Source: Sphingobium herbicidovorans (GTDB lineage: Bacteria > Pseudomonadota > Alphaproteobacteria > Sphingomonadales > Sphingomonadaceae). Taken from it: a DNA stretch of 64,000 bases. The position numbers were made by a program, and so were the translations under genes. Location: contig NZ_CP020538.1 in NCBI RefSeq assembly GCF_002080435.1, positions 1,116,001 through 1,180,000 on the forward strand. The letters run 5' to 3'. Below are positions 43,967 to 52,483 of this stretch, in pieces (position 1 is the stretch's first letter; each line of letters opens with the position of its first letter). The notes beneath the pieces were generated by a model, which was given only the letters and a program-made list of their open reading frames with translations, was not told the DNA's origin and ran no database searches.

Positions 43967-44557
43967 CTATGGCCGCTGATCCCACGAACGGAGGCTGACG
44001 GTTCCATTCCCTTCCACGGCGAGTTCGCCAAAGGCGCCTGTGCGCAACTTTAGCGAGGCGGGGGACAGGCCAAGGGCGAGCAGCGCGAAGCGGGCCGCGC
44101 CGTTGCTCGTGACGAGAAGGTCCGCGCCCTCCCCTCCTTTGGCGAACCAGTCTTTCCAGGCGGCGATGCGGCTTTCGGCGTCAACGGTCCAGCCAGCAGG
44201 CGCGATGCCGTGCGCATCCCAGTCGTGGATCGCCTGCGCACCGATGCGGGCGATCACTTCGGCTTCGGGACGGCCTTCGTCGGATCCGTGGTCGATTTCG
44301 TTGAGCCAGGGAAGCGTGCCATCGGGGGCATGGCCGATGGCGGCCCCGATCCGCGCTGCGGTTTCTGTCGCGCGCAGCAAGGGGCTGCTGAAGAGATGGC
44401 GGACCGGAAAGTCCTGGCCAGCGAACCATTGGCCGAGGCGGTCGGCCTGCACGCGCCCGCTATCCACCAGCGGGAGATCGGTGCCCGCGCCAATCCGACA
44501 AGCCGCCGCGCTGCTTTCGAAGGTGTTGCCGTGGCGTATGATGAAGATGCGGCGCAT
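43967..44557 (-). CDS. Histidine phosphatase family protein
   Basis: A 196-residue member of the phosphoglycerate-mutase-like superfamily. The catalytic RHG motif is in IIRHGNTFES (residues 6-15, His8), Arg is in FSSPLLRATETA about 60-71, and a Glu-Asp-rich LNEIDHGSDEG follows; a second His region is less clear (TSNGAARFALL replaces the usual SHG). The ATG at 44557 is preferred because the 19 codons upstream do not fit the family. It lies 53 bp after kdsB on the same strand; the substrate is unknown. Confidence 0.83.
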   Translation of the reverse strand: MRRIFIIRHGNTFESSAAACRIGAGTDLPLVDSGRVQADRLGQWFAGQDFPVRHLFSSPLLRATETAARIGAAIGHAPDGTLPWLNEIDHGSDEGRPEAEVIARIGAQAIHDWDAHGIAPAGWTVDAESRIAAWKDWFAKGGEGADLLVTSNGAARFALLALGLSPASLKLRTGAFGELAVEGNGTVSLRSWDQRP

Positions 44558-44610
44558 GGGATTAACTGGACTGTTGTGCGTAAAACGGGACCGGGGCGTG
44601 TTGGCCGAAT

Positions 44611-45417
44611 TCACAGCGGCGTGGGGTCGCCATGGGCCGCGATCAGGGCTTCGACGCGCTGGATGTCGGCTTCGGTATCTATTCCCGAGCTGTCGAACAG
44701 CGGCGGATCGATGGCGACGGTCGTGACGGGAATGCCGAGTTCGATCAGGCGCAGCTGTTCCAGCCCTTCGAGATTTTCCAGAGCGGTGGGCGGCGTCTGC
44801 TCAAAGCGTTGGAGGGCGTCGAGCGTATAGCCGTATAGGCCGACATGCCGCCAGACGGGAGACAGGGGCTGGCTGGCGCGCAGAGCCTCTTCATTGCGGA
44901 TGGCGGGGATGATGTTTTTCGAGAACCAGAGCGCGCGTCCGTCGGGCGCGCGGGCGCAGGTGGTGCCGCTGAAAGGAGAGCAACGCTTGTGATCGCGCAA
45001 TGCGTCGAGTGCGGGCCAATCGAGCGCAATGACGGGGGTCGCGACCTGCGCGCCCGATTGCAGCGCGGCGATGACGGCGCGCAGCGCGCCATGCGGCTGG
45101 AAGGGCGAATCCCCTTGCAGGTTGACGACGAAGCGTGGCGGCGCAGGGCGTTGCAGCGCGGCGGCCAGCGCGCGGCCTGAGCCTGTCGCGATCGCGCTGT
45201 CGGTCATGATCGCATCGCACCCGGCAGCATGGGCATGATCGGCGATTTCCCGGTCATCGGTCGCGACGACCAGATCGGTATCGACGAGGCCAGCGACAGC
45301 GGCGCGGGCCATGGCGATGGTCCGGTGCAGCAGCGTCCGCCCGGCGATCAGGCGCAGGGGCTTGCGCGGCAAGCGGGACGAGCCCGCGCGCGCCGGAATG
45401 ACGATGATGCTGTTCAG
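44611..45417 (-). CDS. kdsB: CMP-Kdo synthetase (KdsB), apparent CTG start
   Basis: A 268-residue enzyme activating Kdo with CTP. IIVIPARAGSSRLPRKPL at the N-terminus is the signature; VVATDDREIADHA about 49-61, VVNLQGDSPFQP about 96-107 and YGYTLDALQRFE about 193-204 follow. The open frame runs much further upstream but lacks homology there and contains no ATG, GTG or TTG near the conserved start. Alignment places the first residue at CTG 45417, which overlaps the kdsD stop (CTGA). CTG initiation, or re-initiation after kdsD, is inferred. Confidence 0.9.
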   Translation of the reverse strand: MNSIIVIPARAGSSRLPRKPLRLIAGRTLLHRTIAMARAAVAGLVDTDLVVATDDREIADHAHAAGCDAIMTDSAIATGSGRALAAALQRPAPPRFVVNLQGDSPFQPHGALRAVIAALQSGAQVATPVIALDWPALDALRDHKRCSPFSGTTCARAPDGRALWFSKNIIPAIRNEEALRASQPLSPVWRHVGLYGYTLDALQRFEQTPPTALENLEGLEQLRLIELGIPVTTVAIDPPLFDSSGIDTEADIQRVEALIAAHGDPTPL

Positions 45418-46421
45418 GCGACCCCGGCGTGCAGCAGGTCGTGCATATGGACCGCCCCCATCAGCCGCCCACCTTCGCAGACGAACAGCAGAGTGATGTT
45501 GTGCATGTGCATCAGGCGCAGCGCTTCGGACGCCAGCTCGTCGGGGCCGACGGAGAGCGGCGGCACCGTCATGAACCGGCCGACCGCTTCGGTCAGTTGC
45601 TGCGTGCCCGTGACCGTGCGGCGCAAGTCGCCATCGGTGAAAGCGCCGATCAGTTCCCCGCCCTGGTTGATAACGGCGGTGCCGCCCAGGCGCCCGCGCG
45701 TCATTTCGATGGTCGCGTCGAGCAGCGAGGCGTCTTCGCACACGCGCGGCACGGCGTCGCCCGCAGCCATCAGGTCGCGCACCTTGAGCAGTTGCGCGCC
45801 CAGGCGGCCGTTGGGATGGAATTTGTGGAAGTCATCGGCCGAAAAGCCGCGCATTTCCATGAGCGCGATGGCGAGCGCGTCGCCGAACGCCATCTGCACC
45901 GTGGTCGAGGTAGTGGGAGCAAGCTCATTGGGGCAGGCTTCGCGGACGGCGGGCAGCAATATGCAGACATCCGACGCGCTGGCCACCGTGCTTTCCGCGC
46001 GCGCCGTCAGGCCGAGCAGCGGAATGCCGAAGCGTTTGCAATATTGGATGATCGGGCCGAGTTCGTTGGACTCGCCCGAATGAGACAGCATCAGCACGAT
46101 GTCGTCGGGCGTCACCATGCCAAGATCGCCATGTCCAGCGTCGGCCGGGTGCATGAACAGCGCCGGTGTCCCGGTGGATGTCAGCGTCGCGGTCATCTTG
46201 CGCGCGACGATGCCGCTCTTGCCCATGCCGGTGACGATCAGGCGGCCGCGCACATTCATGATCATGCCGACCATGCGCAGAAATATGGCCGCAAAATCGC
46301 GGTCGGCAAATTTCGCTTCAAGCGCGTTCAGCCCGTGAGACGCAACGGACAAGGTCCTGCAGGCCGTTTCCACGATGCGGCTGCCGGAATTGAATGGCAC
46401 GATTTTCGATACTGTCGACAC
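45414..46421 (-). CDS. kdsD: Arabinose-5-phosphate isomerase (KdsD/KpsF)
   Basis: A 335-residue enzyme making arabinose-5-phosphate for Kdo. The SIS domain spans about 40-175 with TGMGKSGIVARK, DAGHGDLGMV and LSHSGESNEL. FHPNGRLGAQLLKV about 216-229 links to two CBS domains (about 232-335). Start GTG 46421 is chosen from AAAGGGCG upstream and family length; the frame is open 31 codons further. The stop overlaps the presumed kdsB start. Confidence 0.93.
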   Translation of the reverse strand: MSTVSKIVPFNSGSRIVETACRTLSVASHGLNALEAKFADRDFAAIFLRMVGMIMNVRGRLIVTGMGKSGIVARKMTATLTSTGTPALFMHPADAGHGDLGMVTPDDIVLMLSHSGESNELGPIIQYCKRFGIPLLGLTARAESTVASASDVCILLPAVREACPNELAPTTSTTVQMAFGDALAIALMEMRGFSADDFHKFHPNGRLGAQLLKVRDLMAAGDAVPRVCEDASLLDATIEMTRGRLGGTAVINQGGELIGAFTDGDLRRTVTGTQQLTEAVGRFMTVPPLSVGPDELASEALRLMHMHNITLLFVCEGGRLMGAVHMHDLLHAGVA

Positions 46422-46716
46422 GCTTTTTCGCCCTTTTTTCCATGCTTTACCGCCGAGTTTCCCGTACGGCTGCACATGGCGGCGGGCGCCATGACTGGCG
46501 CACCGCATTATCATCGATTCAGCGACCTCCCTCGGCTACAAGCCGACCCCGGCCACGGAAATAGGCCTGTTGCGAGAAGGTTGGCAATTCATTTTGCAAA
46601 CGCGAATGAAAATTTGCGCGCCTTTATTGCCACAGGAAACGGAAATTATTGCTGATTCATGACTATCGGGAACCTATTGCACACCAGCGCGTAGTGGCGC
46701 GGATTTGCCTGACGGT

Positions 46717-47715
46717 TCAGCTTGCGTGATAGTCGCGATACCAGGATACGAAGCGCGGAACGCCGACTTCTATGCCCGTCGTGGGGGCAAAACCGACGTC
46801 ACGGGCGATCGCGCTGATGTCCGCGAAAGTGGCGGGCACGTCGCCCGGCTGCATCGGCTGAAAATCGATTTCCGCCTTGCGCCCGATCGCCTGTTCCAGA
46901 ACCGAAATCAGGTGCATCAGCTCTTCGGGGCGATTGTTGCCGATATTGTAGAGCCGGTGCGGCGAGCGGCTGCCCCCCGCCTTCAGCCCGCCGTCATCGG
47001 CAGGCGCGTGGTCGAGGCAACCGATCACGCCGCTGACGATATCGTCGATATAGGTGAAGTCGCGCTGCATCCGGCCATGGTTGAACACGGGGATCGGATC
47101 CCCGGCGAGGATCTTCTTCGTAAAGATCCACATCGCCATGTCGGGACGGCCCCAGGGACCATAGACCGTGAAGAAGCGCAGGCCCGTCATCGGTATGCGG
47201 AAAAGATGGGCGTAGGTTTCGCTCATCAGCTCGTCCGCACGCTTTGTGGCGGCGTAGAGCGAAACGGGATGATCTGCGCGGTCCTCGACCCGGAACGGCA
47301 GCACATCATTGCCGCCATAGACGGATGAGGAGGAGGCATAGACCAGATGCCGCACCCGCCGCTCCCGCGCCAGTTCGAGCATGTTGACATGGCCCGCCAG
47401 ATTGGAGCGGACATAGGCATGCGGGTTGATGAGCGAATAGCGCACGCCCGCCTGCGCGCCGAGGTGGACGATCGCCTCCACCGTCTGCCCGGATAGCGCG
47501 GCATTGAGCGCGTCCATGTCGGCGAAGTCCAGTTCCGCGAAGGTGAACAGCTTGCCATGGCGTTCATGCAGGGCGGCGACCCGGTCCCGTTTCAGCGACA
47601 CCGGGTAATAATCGTTCATATTGTCGATGCCGATCACCGCCCGCCCCGCGGCGAGCAGCCGGTCGGCGACGGCCATGCCGATGAACCCGGCCGCGCCTGT
47701 GACAAGGATGGTCAT
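46717..47715 (-). CDS. NAD-dependent epimerase, UDP-glucuronate 4-epimerase-like
   Basis: A 332-residue extended short-chain dehydrogenase. GAAGFIG at 7-13 binds NAD; GIDNMNDYYPVSLKRDR about 34-50 and LGAQAGVRYSLINPHAYVRSNL about 87-108 are typical of UDP-glucuronate epimerases (CapI/LpsL); Ser and Tyr-x-x-x-Lys are in YASSSSVYGG and SLYAATKRADEL. It supplies UDP-galacturonate or a related sugar for surface glycans. It lies near the Kdo genes on the same strand, with a 295-bp AT-richer gap between. Confidence 0.9.
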   Translation of the reverse strand: MTILVTGAAGFIGMAVADRLLAAGRAVIGIDNMNDYYPVSLKRDRVAALHERHGKLFTFAELDFADMDALNAALSGQTVEAIVHLGAQAGVRYSLINPHAYVRSNLAGHVNMLELARERRVRHLVYASSSSVYGGNDVLPFRVEDRADHPVSLYAATKRADELMSETYAHLFRIPMTGLRFFTVYGPWGRPDMAMWIFTKKILAGDPIPVFNHGRMQRDFTYIDDIVSGVIGCLDHAPADDGGLKAGGSRSPHRLYNIGNNRPEELMHLISVLEQAIGRKAEIDFQPMQPGDVPATFADISAIARDVGFAPTTGIEVGVPRFVSWYRDYHAS

Positions 47716-47884
47716 GCGTCCACCGCCGCGCGTGACAATATATGGTCGGTCGGCATGGGAATCTCTTTCAGCGGTGGGATCTTAGCTTTCTGTAAACAGA
47801 CAATCCGACGCGCGATGTAAAGGGCTTTCCCCGAAAGAGGCACGCGCCTGTCCAAATGAGGCGAGTTTAGTCTTTCCCTAATCA

Positions 47885-49036
47885 TTGATGCTTATGCGCT
47901 GGGGCATGGACATGGCATCCCATCCCCTGGCCAGCGGCAGCCGCATCTATGGCCCTGCGCAGCGCGCGCGCTGGACGGCGCTGGCGGCGGACGCGGCGGA
48001 GGCCAACGCCTTTTATGCGCCGGACATGCTGTGCGCGGCGCTGGACCACCTGGCGAGCGCGCCCGGCGTACGTCTGGTCGAGGCGCAGGCGGGCGGCGAG
48101 CTGATCGGGCTGCTGCCGGTGGTGGTCAGCCAGCGCCATGGCCGGTTGCCGATCGCCAGCGTGGAAAACTGGATGCACGCGCACTGCTTTTTCGGCGCGC
48201 CGCTGATCCGGCGGGGGCAGGAGGTCGCGGCGTGGCGCGGATTGCTGGCGCAGCTGGACGACGCGCATTGGGCGCCGGGTTTTTTGTATTTGCAAGGGCT
48301 GGACGCGGCGGGCGCGAACGCAGCGGCGCTGGAGGCGCTGTGCGTCGAACAGGGACGCGGGCGGCGCGAGGTGCATCGCCATGACCGCGCGATGCTGCGG
48401 TCTGCGCTGGACGCCGAAAGCTATTGGGAAACGCATGTCCGCGCGAAGAAGCGCAAGGAGATCAGGCGGCTGCAAAAGCGGCTAGCGGAGCTGGGCGCGG
48501 TCGAGCAGCGGCAACTGGAGAAGCGGGCGGAGCTGCCCCATTGGTGCGCCGATTTCCTGACGCTGGAGGCGGCCGGATGGAAGGGGCGCGAGGGCACGGC
48601 GATGGCCTGTTCACCCAGCGACGCCGCCTTTTTCCGGGCGGCCTGCGCGGCGGCGTTCGACGCGGGGCGGCTGCATTTCCTGCGCATCGACCTTGACGGT
48701 CGGCCGATCGCGATGCTGGCGAATTTCCGGCATGGCGAGGGCGCTTTTTCCTTCAAGATCGCCTTTGACGAGGAATTGGGACGTTTTTCGCCCGGCGTGC
48801 TGATCGAGCTGGCGAACCTGCATGCGGTGCAGGGGGACCCGGACATTGGGTGGATGGACAGCTGCGCGGCGGCTGACCATCCGATGATCGACAGCCTTTG
48901 GGCCGAGCGGCGGACCATCGTCCAGTACCGCATCGCGCTGCGCGGGCGGGGACTGGACCGGATGAGGCGCACTGCGGCCTTTGCGCTCGCCAATGGCGCA
49001 GAGGCGCTCGCCAGCCGACTGAAAGGACAATCATGA
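47885..49036 (+). CDS. CelD/BcsL-like GNAT acetyltransferase (first of pair)
   Basis: A 383-residue protein of the Acetyltransf_6 group (FemAB-like double GNAT fold). N-terminal half carries LIGLLPVVVSQ; the central KKRKEIRRLQKRLAE about 188-202 corresponds to the conserved RK-RR-RR segment; LHFLRIDLDGRPIAMLANFR about 261-280 and FSFKIAFDEEL are the C-terminal GNAT core. Several Mets (47885, 47891, 47906, 47912) could start it. Its stop overlaps the next gene (ATGA). Such proteins are placed in polysaccharide or glycolipid gene sets; the substrate is unknown. Confidence 0.82.
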   Translation: MMLMRWGMDMASHPLASGSRIYGPAQRARWTALAADAAEANAFYAPDMLCAALDHLASAPGVRLVEAQAGGELIGLLPVVVSQRHGRLPIASVENWMHAHCFFGAPLIRRGQEVAAWRGLLAQLDDAHWAPGFLYLQGLDAAGANAAALEALCVEQGRGRREVHRHDRAMLRSALDAESYWETHVRAKKRKEIRRLQKRLAELGAVEQRQLEKRAELPHWCADFLTLEAAGWKGREGTAMACSPSDAAFFRAACAAAFDAGRLHFLRIDLDGRPIAMLANFRHGEGAFSFKIAFDEELGRFSPGVLIELANLHAVQGDPDIGWMDSCAAADHPMIDSLWAERRTIVQYRIALRGRGLDRMRRTAAFALANGAEALASRLKGQS

Positions 49037-49893
49037 CCGCGCATTCGCCGATTGCGGCGCAAGTCTTTCCCCCAGAGGCACGGCAGCGCTTTGCCGCGAT
49101 ATATCCAGACGAGGCGGCCAGGCTGACGCATGGGCTGACCGGCCACCCGCTGCTGGCGATCGAGGCGCTGGCCGGACTGGCGGAACGGATGCCTGCGGCG
49201 TCGGTCGAATATAATCTGGGCGCGCTGCCGCTGGGCGTACGGCCGGAGGATACGCCATCCAACGGGTTGAGCCTGGGCGACACGATCCGCACTATCGAGA
49301 CAAACGGCAGTTGGGCGGTGTTGAAGAATGTCGAGCGGGACGCGGCCTATGGCGCGCTGCTGGACGCGGCGCTGGCCGAAATTGCGCCGCTGGTCGAAGC
49401 GCGCACCGGGCCGATGCTGAACCGGGAGGCGTTCATTTTCCTGTCCTCGCCCCGCAGCATCACGCCATTCCACATGGACCCGGAGCATAATATCCTGCTC
49501 CAGATCATGGGTGAGAAGGTGATGACCGTCTTTCCCGCTGGCGACGAGGAATTGGTGCCCGCCGTACAGAGCGAGGCGTTCCACGCAGGCGGGCATCGCA
49601 ATCTTGTGTGGCAGGAAGCGTTTCGCGCGCGCGGGACGGCGGTGACGCTGGCGCCCGGCGATGCGATCCATGTGCCGGTCAAGGCGCCGCATTTCGTGGA
49701 AAATGGCGCGGGCGTGTCGATCAGCCTGTCGGTGACATGGCGGTCGGAGCGGAGCGTGGCGGAGAGCGAACTGCACGGGCTGAATGCGCTGCTGCGGCGG
49801 CGGAGATTGCCCACGGGTCGGATCGGCGCGCGGCCGGAGCGGCAGGGCGTGCGGCGGCTGGCCTATCGGATCATGCGGAAGCTGGGCGTTTAA
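49033..49893 (+). CDS. JmjC/cupin-like protein
   Basis: A 286-residue protein with a cupin_8/JmjC-type core. SPRSITPFHMDPEHNILLQIMGEKVMTVFPAGD about 136-168 provides the His-x-Asp iron site and the transferase-like strand; GDAIHVPVKAPHFVENG near 214-230 supplies the distal His. This is the layout of 2-oxoglutarate/Fe(II) hydroxylases; whether it is active is unknown. The start overlaps the preceding GNAT stop, and the last 23 bases overlap, tail to tail, the second GNAT gene. Confidence 0.82.
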   Translation: MTAHSPIAAQVFPPEARQRFAAIYPDEAARLTHGLTGHPLLAIEALAGLAERMPAASVEYNLGALPLGVRPEDTPSNGLSLGDTIRTIETNGSWAVLKNVERDAAYGALLDAALAEIAPLVEARTGPMLNREAFIFLSSPRSITPFHMDPEHNILLQIMGEKVMTVFPAGDEELVPAVQSEAFHAGGHRNLVWQEAFRARGTAVTLAPGDAIHVPVKAPHFVENGAGVSISLSVTWRSERSVAESELHGLNALLRRRRLPTGRIGARPERQGVRRLAYRIMRKLGV

Positions 49894-50941
49894 GCACCCG
49901 GCGGAGCAATGCTTCACCCTCCAGACGCGGACTGAAGCGTTCAAGCTGCCACCATTCCAGCGCCTCTTCCCGCGTGGCGAGGCTTTGCTTGTAGCGGTCC
50001 TTGCCCGCCAGCAGGGAATAGAGCGAGACGCCGCGACCGGCATAATGATCGACGGCGGCGGCGTGGCAGAGCAGGCCGGGCTTGTCCTTCGCCGTGCGGG
50101 GGGCGGCAAAGGCGGACTGATAGTTCATCGCCTGACCGCGATACAGGAAATTGACGAGCAGGCCGACAACCCCGCCTTCATCGGTGAAGCGGAGCAGTTC
50201 CACTTCACCGGTCGTGCGGCCTCGCTCGGCAAGCATGGCGAGGAAATGACGGAAGGCAGGATCGGCCCAGGCGTTGTCGGCATGACGGCCTTCATTCAGG
50301 GCGCGCATCTCGTCCAGCCAGCTTTCTGCTTCTGCCATGCTTTGGGCAGTCGCAATGCGGGGCAGGCCGCCATGGTCCTTGATCGCGCGGCGGATCTGGC
50401 TGCGGGTGTTGGCGCTGAGCAGCGAGAGATAATCGCCGCCCGCCGCGCGCACGGCGTCGAGATCGACCTGATAGACTGGCGAACGGTCAAGGCAGGTGGC
50501 GCGGCGCAGCGAAAGGCCGAGCAAAGGCGATCCCGGCGCGATGCCGCTGAACCGCAGCGCACGCCAGTCCGCGCGGCGCAGAAGCGCGGTGTGAAAGGCT
50601 TGGGCAGCGTCCCCTTCCCTGCCGCGCGCAACCAGCAGGCCGTTATGTTCGACAAAGGGACGGTCGGCGACGGGATCGCCCGATTGATTGAGCGAGAGCG
50701 TCGCGCAGCGGCCAAGCAGGCGGGGCTGCATTGAATGGCCCAACAGCGCCAGCGCGATCTCCCTTCCCGCGTCATCCGTGACGGTGAGCAGGTCTGGCCG
50801 CACGGCGTAGCTGGCCAGCCAACTGCCGGTCCAGGTCCACCCCAGGAAGAAGGATGCATCCGAAGCCTCTTCCAGCGCCTGCCAGCGGGGCGCAAGATCG
50901 GCTGGGTCGGGCAGGCGGGAAAAGTGGGCGTTGAGGGCCAT
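49871..50941 (-). CDS. CelD/BcsL-like GNAT acetyltransferase (second of pair)
   Basis: A 356-residue Acetyltransf_6 protein, only distantly like the one at 47.9-49.0 kb. FFLGWTWTGSWLASY about 31-45, SANTRSQIRRAIKDHGG about 177-193 (the RK/RR segment), VELLRFTDEGGVVGLLVNFLYRG about 249-271 and YSLLAGKDRYKQSLATRE near 322 follow the family plan. AAGGAGGGCG precedes the ATG. It converges with the JmjC gene with a 23-bp overlap. Confidence 0.82.
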   Translation of the reverse strand: MALNAHFSRLPDPADLAPRWQALEEASDASFFLGWTWTGSWLASYAVRPDLLTVTDDAGREIALALLGHSMQPRLLGRCATLSLNQSGDPVADRPFVEHNGLLVARGREGDAAQAFHTALLRRADWRALRFSGIAPGSPLLGLSLRRATCLDRSPVYQVDLDAVRAAGGDYLSLLSANTRSQIRRAIKDHGGLPRIATAQSMAEAESWLDEMRALNEGRHADNAWADPAFRHFLAMLAERGRTTGEVELLRFTDEGGVVGLLVNFLYRGQAMNYQSAFAAPRTAKDKPGLLCHAAAVDHYAGRGVSLYSLLAGKDRYKQSLATREEALEWWQLERFSPRLEGEALLRRVLKRPASA

Positions 50942-50998
50942 CGCCCTCCTTGTGGCAGAGCCGCCGGGGCGGTCAAGCCATGGCGATGACCGGCGGCA

Positions 50999-51364
50999 TC
51001 AAAGGCAACGCCGCTTGTCGGGATCGACCGATCCGTCGCGCCGCACGCCCGCCCGCGCCAGATCGCGGCCCATGCGGCCAGTCAGAAAACGGAACCACAT
51101 GCGAAAATCCGCACGAAGCGACCAAAGCGGATGACGGAAGGTGGCGGGCCGGTTTCGCTCAATCAGGCCATGACCGATCCACGCAAAAGCATAGCCAGCA
51201 ATAGGAAGGGTGGGAAGAAGCCACCATTTGCCGGTCACGGGTAGCGCCGCGAGCAGGATGACGACCGTGCTGGTCCCGGCATAGTGCAAGGCCCGCGTCG
51301 CGGGGCGCGCATGTTCCTGAAGATAATAGGGCCAGAATTCGCGGAAAGCGGCAAAATCGCTCAT
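50999..51364 (-). CDS. DUF962/Mpo1-like membrane protein
   Basis: A 121-residue membrane protein. FREFWPYYLQEHARPATRALHYAGTS about 6-31 with its two histidines, the membrane helices about 30-65, and GYAFAWIGHGLIERNRPATFRHPLWSLRADFRMW about 67-100 define DUF962. Yeast Mpo1 is a 2-hydroxy fatty acid dioxygenase acting in sphingoid base breakdown; sphingomonads contain sphingolipids, so a related role is attractive but unproven. GGAGGGGAG precedes the ATG. Confidence 0.88.
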   Translation of the reverse strand: MSDFAAFREFWPYYLQEHARPATRALHYAGTSTVVILLAALPVTGKWWLLPTLPIAGYAFAWIGHGLIERNRPATFRHPLWSLRADFRMWFRFLTGRMGRDLARAGVRRDGSVDPDKRRCL

Positions 51365-51424
51365 TATCTCCCCTCCATATCGACCCTTCTAGGGAATAGG
51401 TCGATCCAGGTTAAGAAAGATGCG

Positions 51425-52396
51425 TCAGGCCGTGTGCAAATCGGGAGCGAACAGGAAATAGTCATAAGCCGCCCGCGCCACTTCCGCCATGATGCGGTCG
51501 CGGGCGGCATGGCCGCGATGATCCTTCATCACAAAGACCGAAATGGCGATCCTGCGGCCGTCGGGCAGCGTGATGATGCCGGTGTCGTTGCCAAGACCAT
51601 TGAGCGTCCCGGTCTTGTGCGCGACCGGCGTACCGGGCGGACGCATGCCGACAAGGCGCGCCTTGCCCGTCCTGCAGCGGGACATGATGCCCAGCAGCAT
51701 GGCGGCGCTGGGACCTTTCAGCGCCTTGCCATGATGAATGGCGGACAGCAGGTCGTTCATCGCGCGCGGCGTGGACGTGTCGCGAGGATCGGCGGCAAAG
51801 GCCATGTTGGGCAGGTCGCGCGCGTCACGCTGCCGCGAGGACAGCACGGATCCCGCTTCATCCCCTGCGGCCCCGAAATCGACCTTGGCGCGGGCGAGAA
51901 GCTGGGCGGTATTGCTGTCCACCCGCTGACCGCGAATGCCGATCGACTTGAGCCAGCCATGCACCGCCTGCGGACCACCGGCCCGCGCGACCAGCGTATC
52001 GGTCGCCTCATTATCACTGCGCGTGAGCATCAGGTCGAGCAATGTATTGACGGACAGCGGCGTGCCGAGGCGCGGCAGCTTTTCATCGAGGCGCAGCGTG
52101 CCCGCATCGGCGAGCGAGAGGATCTTGCCAGCCACGGCCACCTTGTAGGTGCTGGCCATGGGGAAAAGCGTGTCGCCATTATATTGCAGCGTCTCGCCAT
52201 TGTGCAGGTCGCGCACGGCGATGCCGACCGTCCCGTCGCTGAGCGTTGCGAAGCGCGCAAATTCACCGAGCAGCCGTGACTGCGCCGTCTGTTGCACCAT
52301 GTCGGGCTTCGGCCCGAAGGCGTCGGCGGCAGGCAGTGGAGCGAGGAACAAGCCAAAGCCCGCCAGAAGGGCGGCAACGGAAAAACGACGCGGCAT
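51425..52396 (-). CDS. Class A beta-lactamase-like serine hydrolase, Glu166 apparently missing
   Basis: A 323-residue exported protein (signal peptide cut near ADA-FG, about 26) from ATG 52396; the frame is open far upstream but without homology. The penicillin-recognition motifs are Ser82-x-x-Lys85 (STYK), Ser127-Asp-Asn129, and Lys261-Thr-Gly263. In the omega loop, counting back from RDTSTP, the Asn170 equivalent is present (LPN) but the Glu166 position holds Arg (ARDLPN). Glu166 activates the deacylating water in true class A enzymes, so this may be a slow beta-lactamase, a penicillin-binding protein-like enzyme, or use a nearby Asp. Confidence 0.85.
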   Translation of the reverse strand: MPRRFSVAALLAGFGLFLAPLPAADAFGPKPDMVQQTAQSRLLGEFARFATLSDGTVGIAVRDLHNGETLQYNGDTLFPMASTYKVAVAGKILSLADAGTLRLDEKLPRLGTPLSVNTLLDLMLTRSDNEATDTLVARAGGPQAVHGWLKSIGIRGQRVDSNTAQLLARAKVDFGAAGDEAGSVLSSRQRDARDLPNMAFAADPRDTSTPRAMNDLLSAIHHGKALKGPSAAMLLGIMSRCRTGKARLVGMRPPGTPVAHKTGTLNGLGNDTGIITLPDGRRIAISVFVMKDHRGHAARDRIMAEVARAAYDYFLFAPDLHTA

Positions 52397-52483
52397 GAAC
52401 CTTCTTTCCCCGATTCGCGGCTGTGGGGCAAGGCCGTTTGCACAGGTTGACAGGCCTCTGCCGACCGGGTCATCACCGGGCGC

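Noticed and set aside
48421..50109. 562-codon minus-strand frame
   Set aside because: Antisense to the first GNAT and JmjC genes; it lacks motifs.
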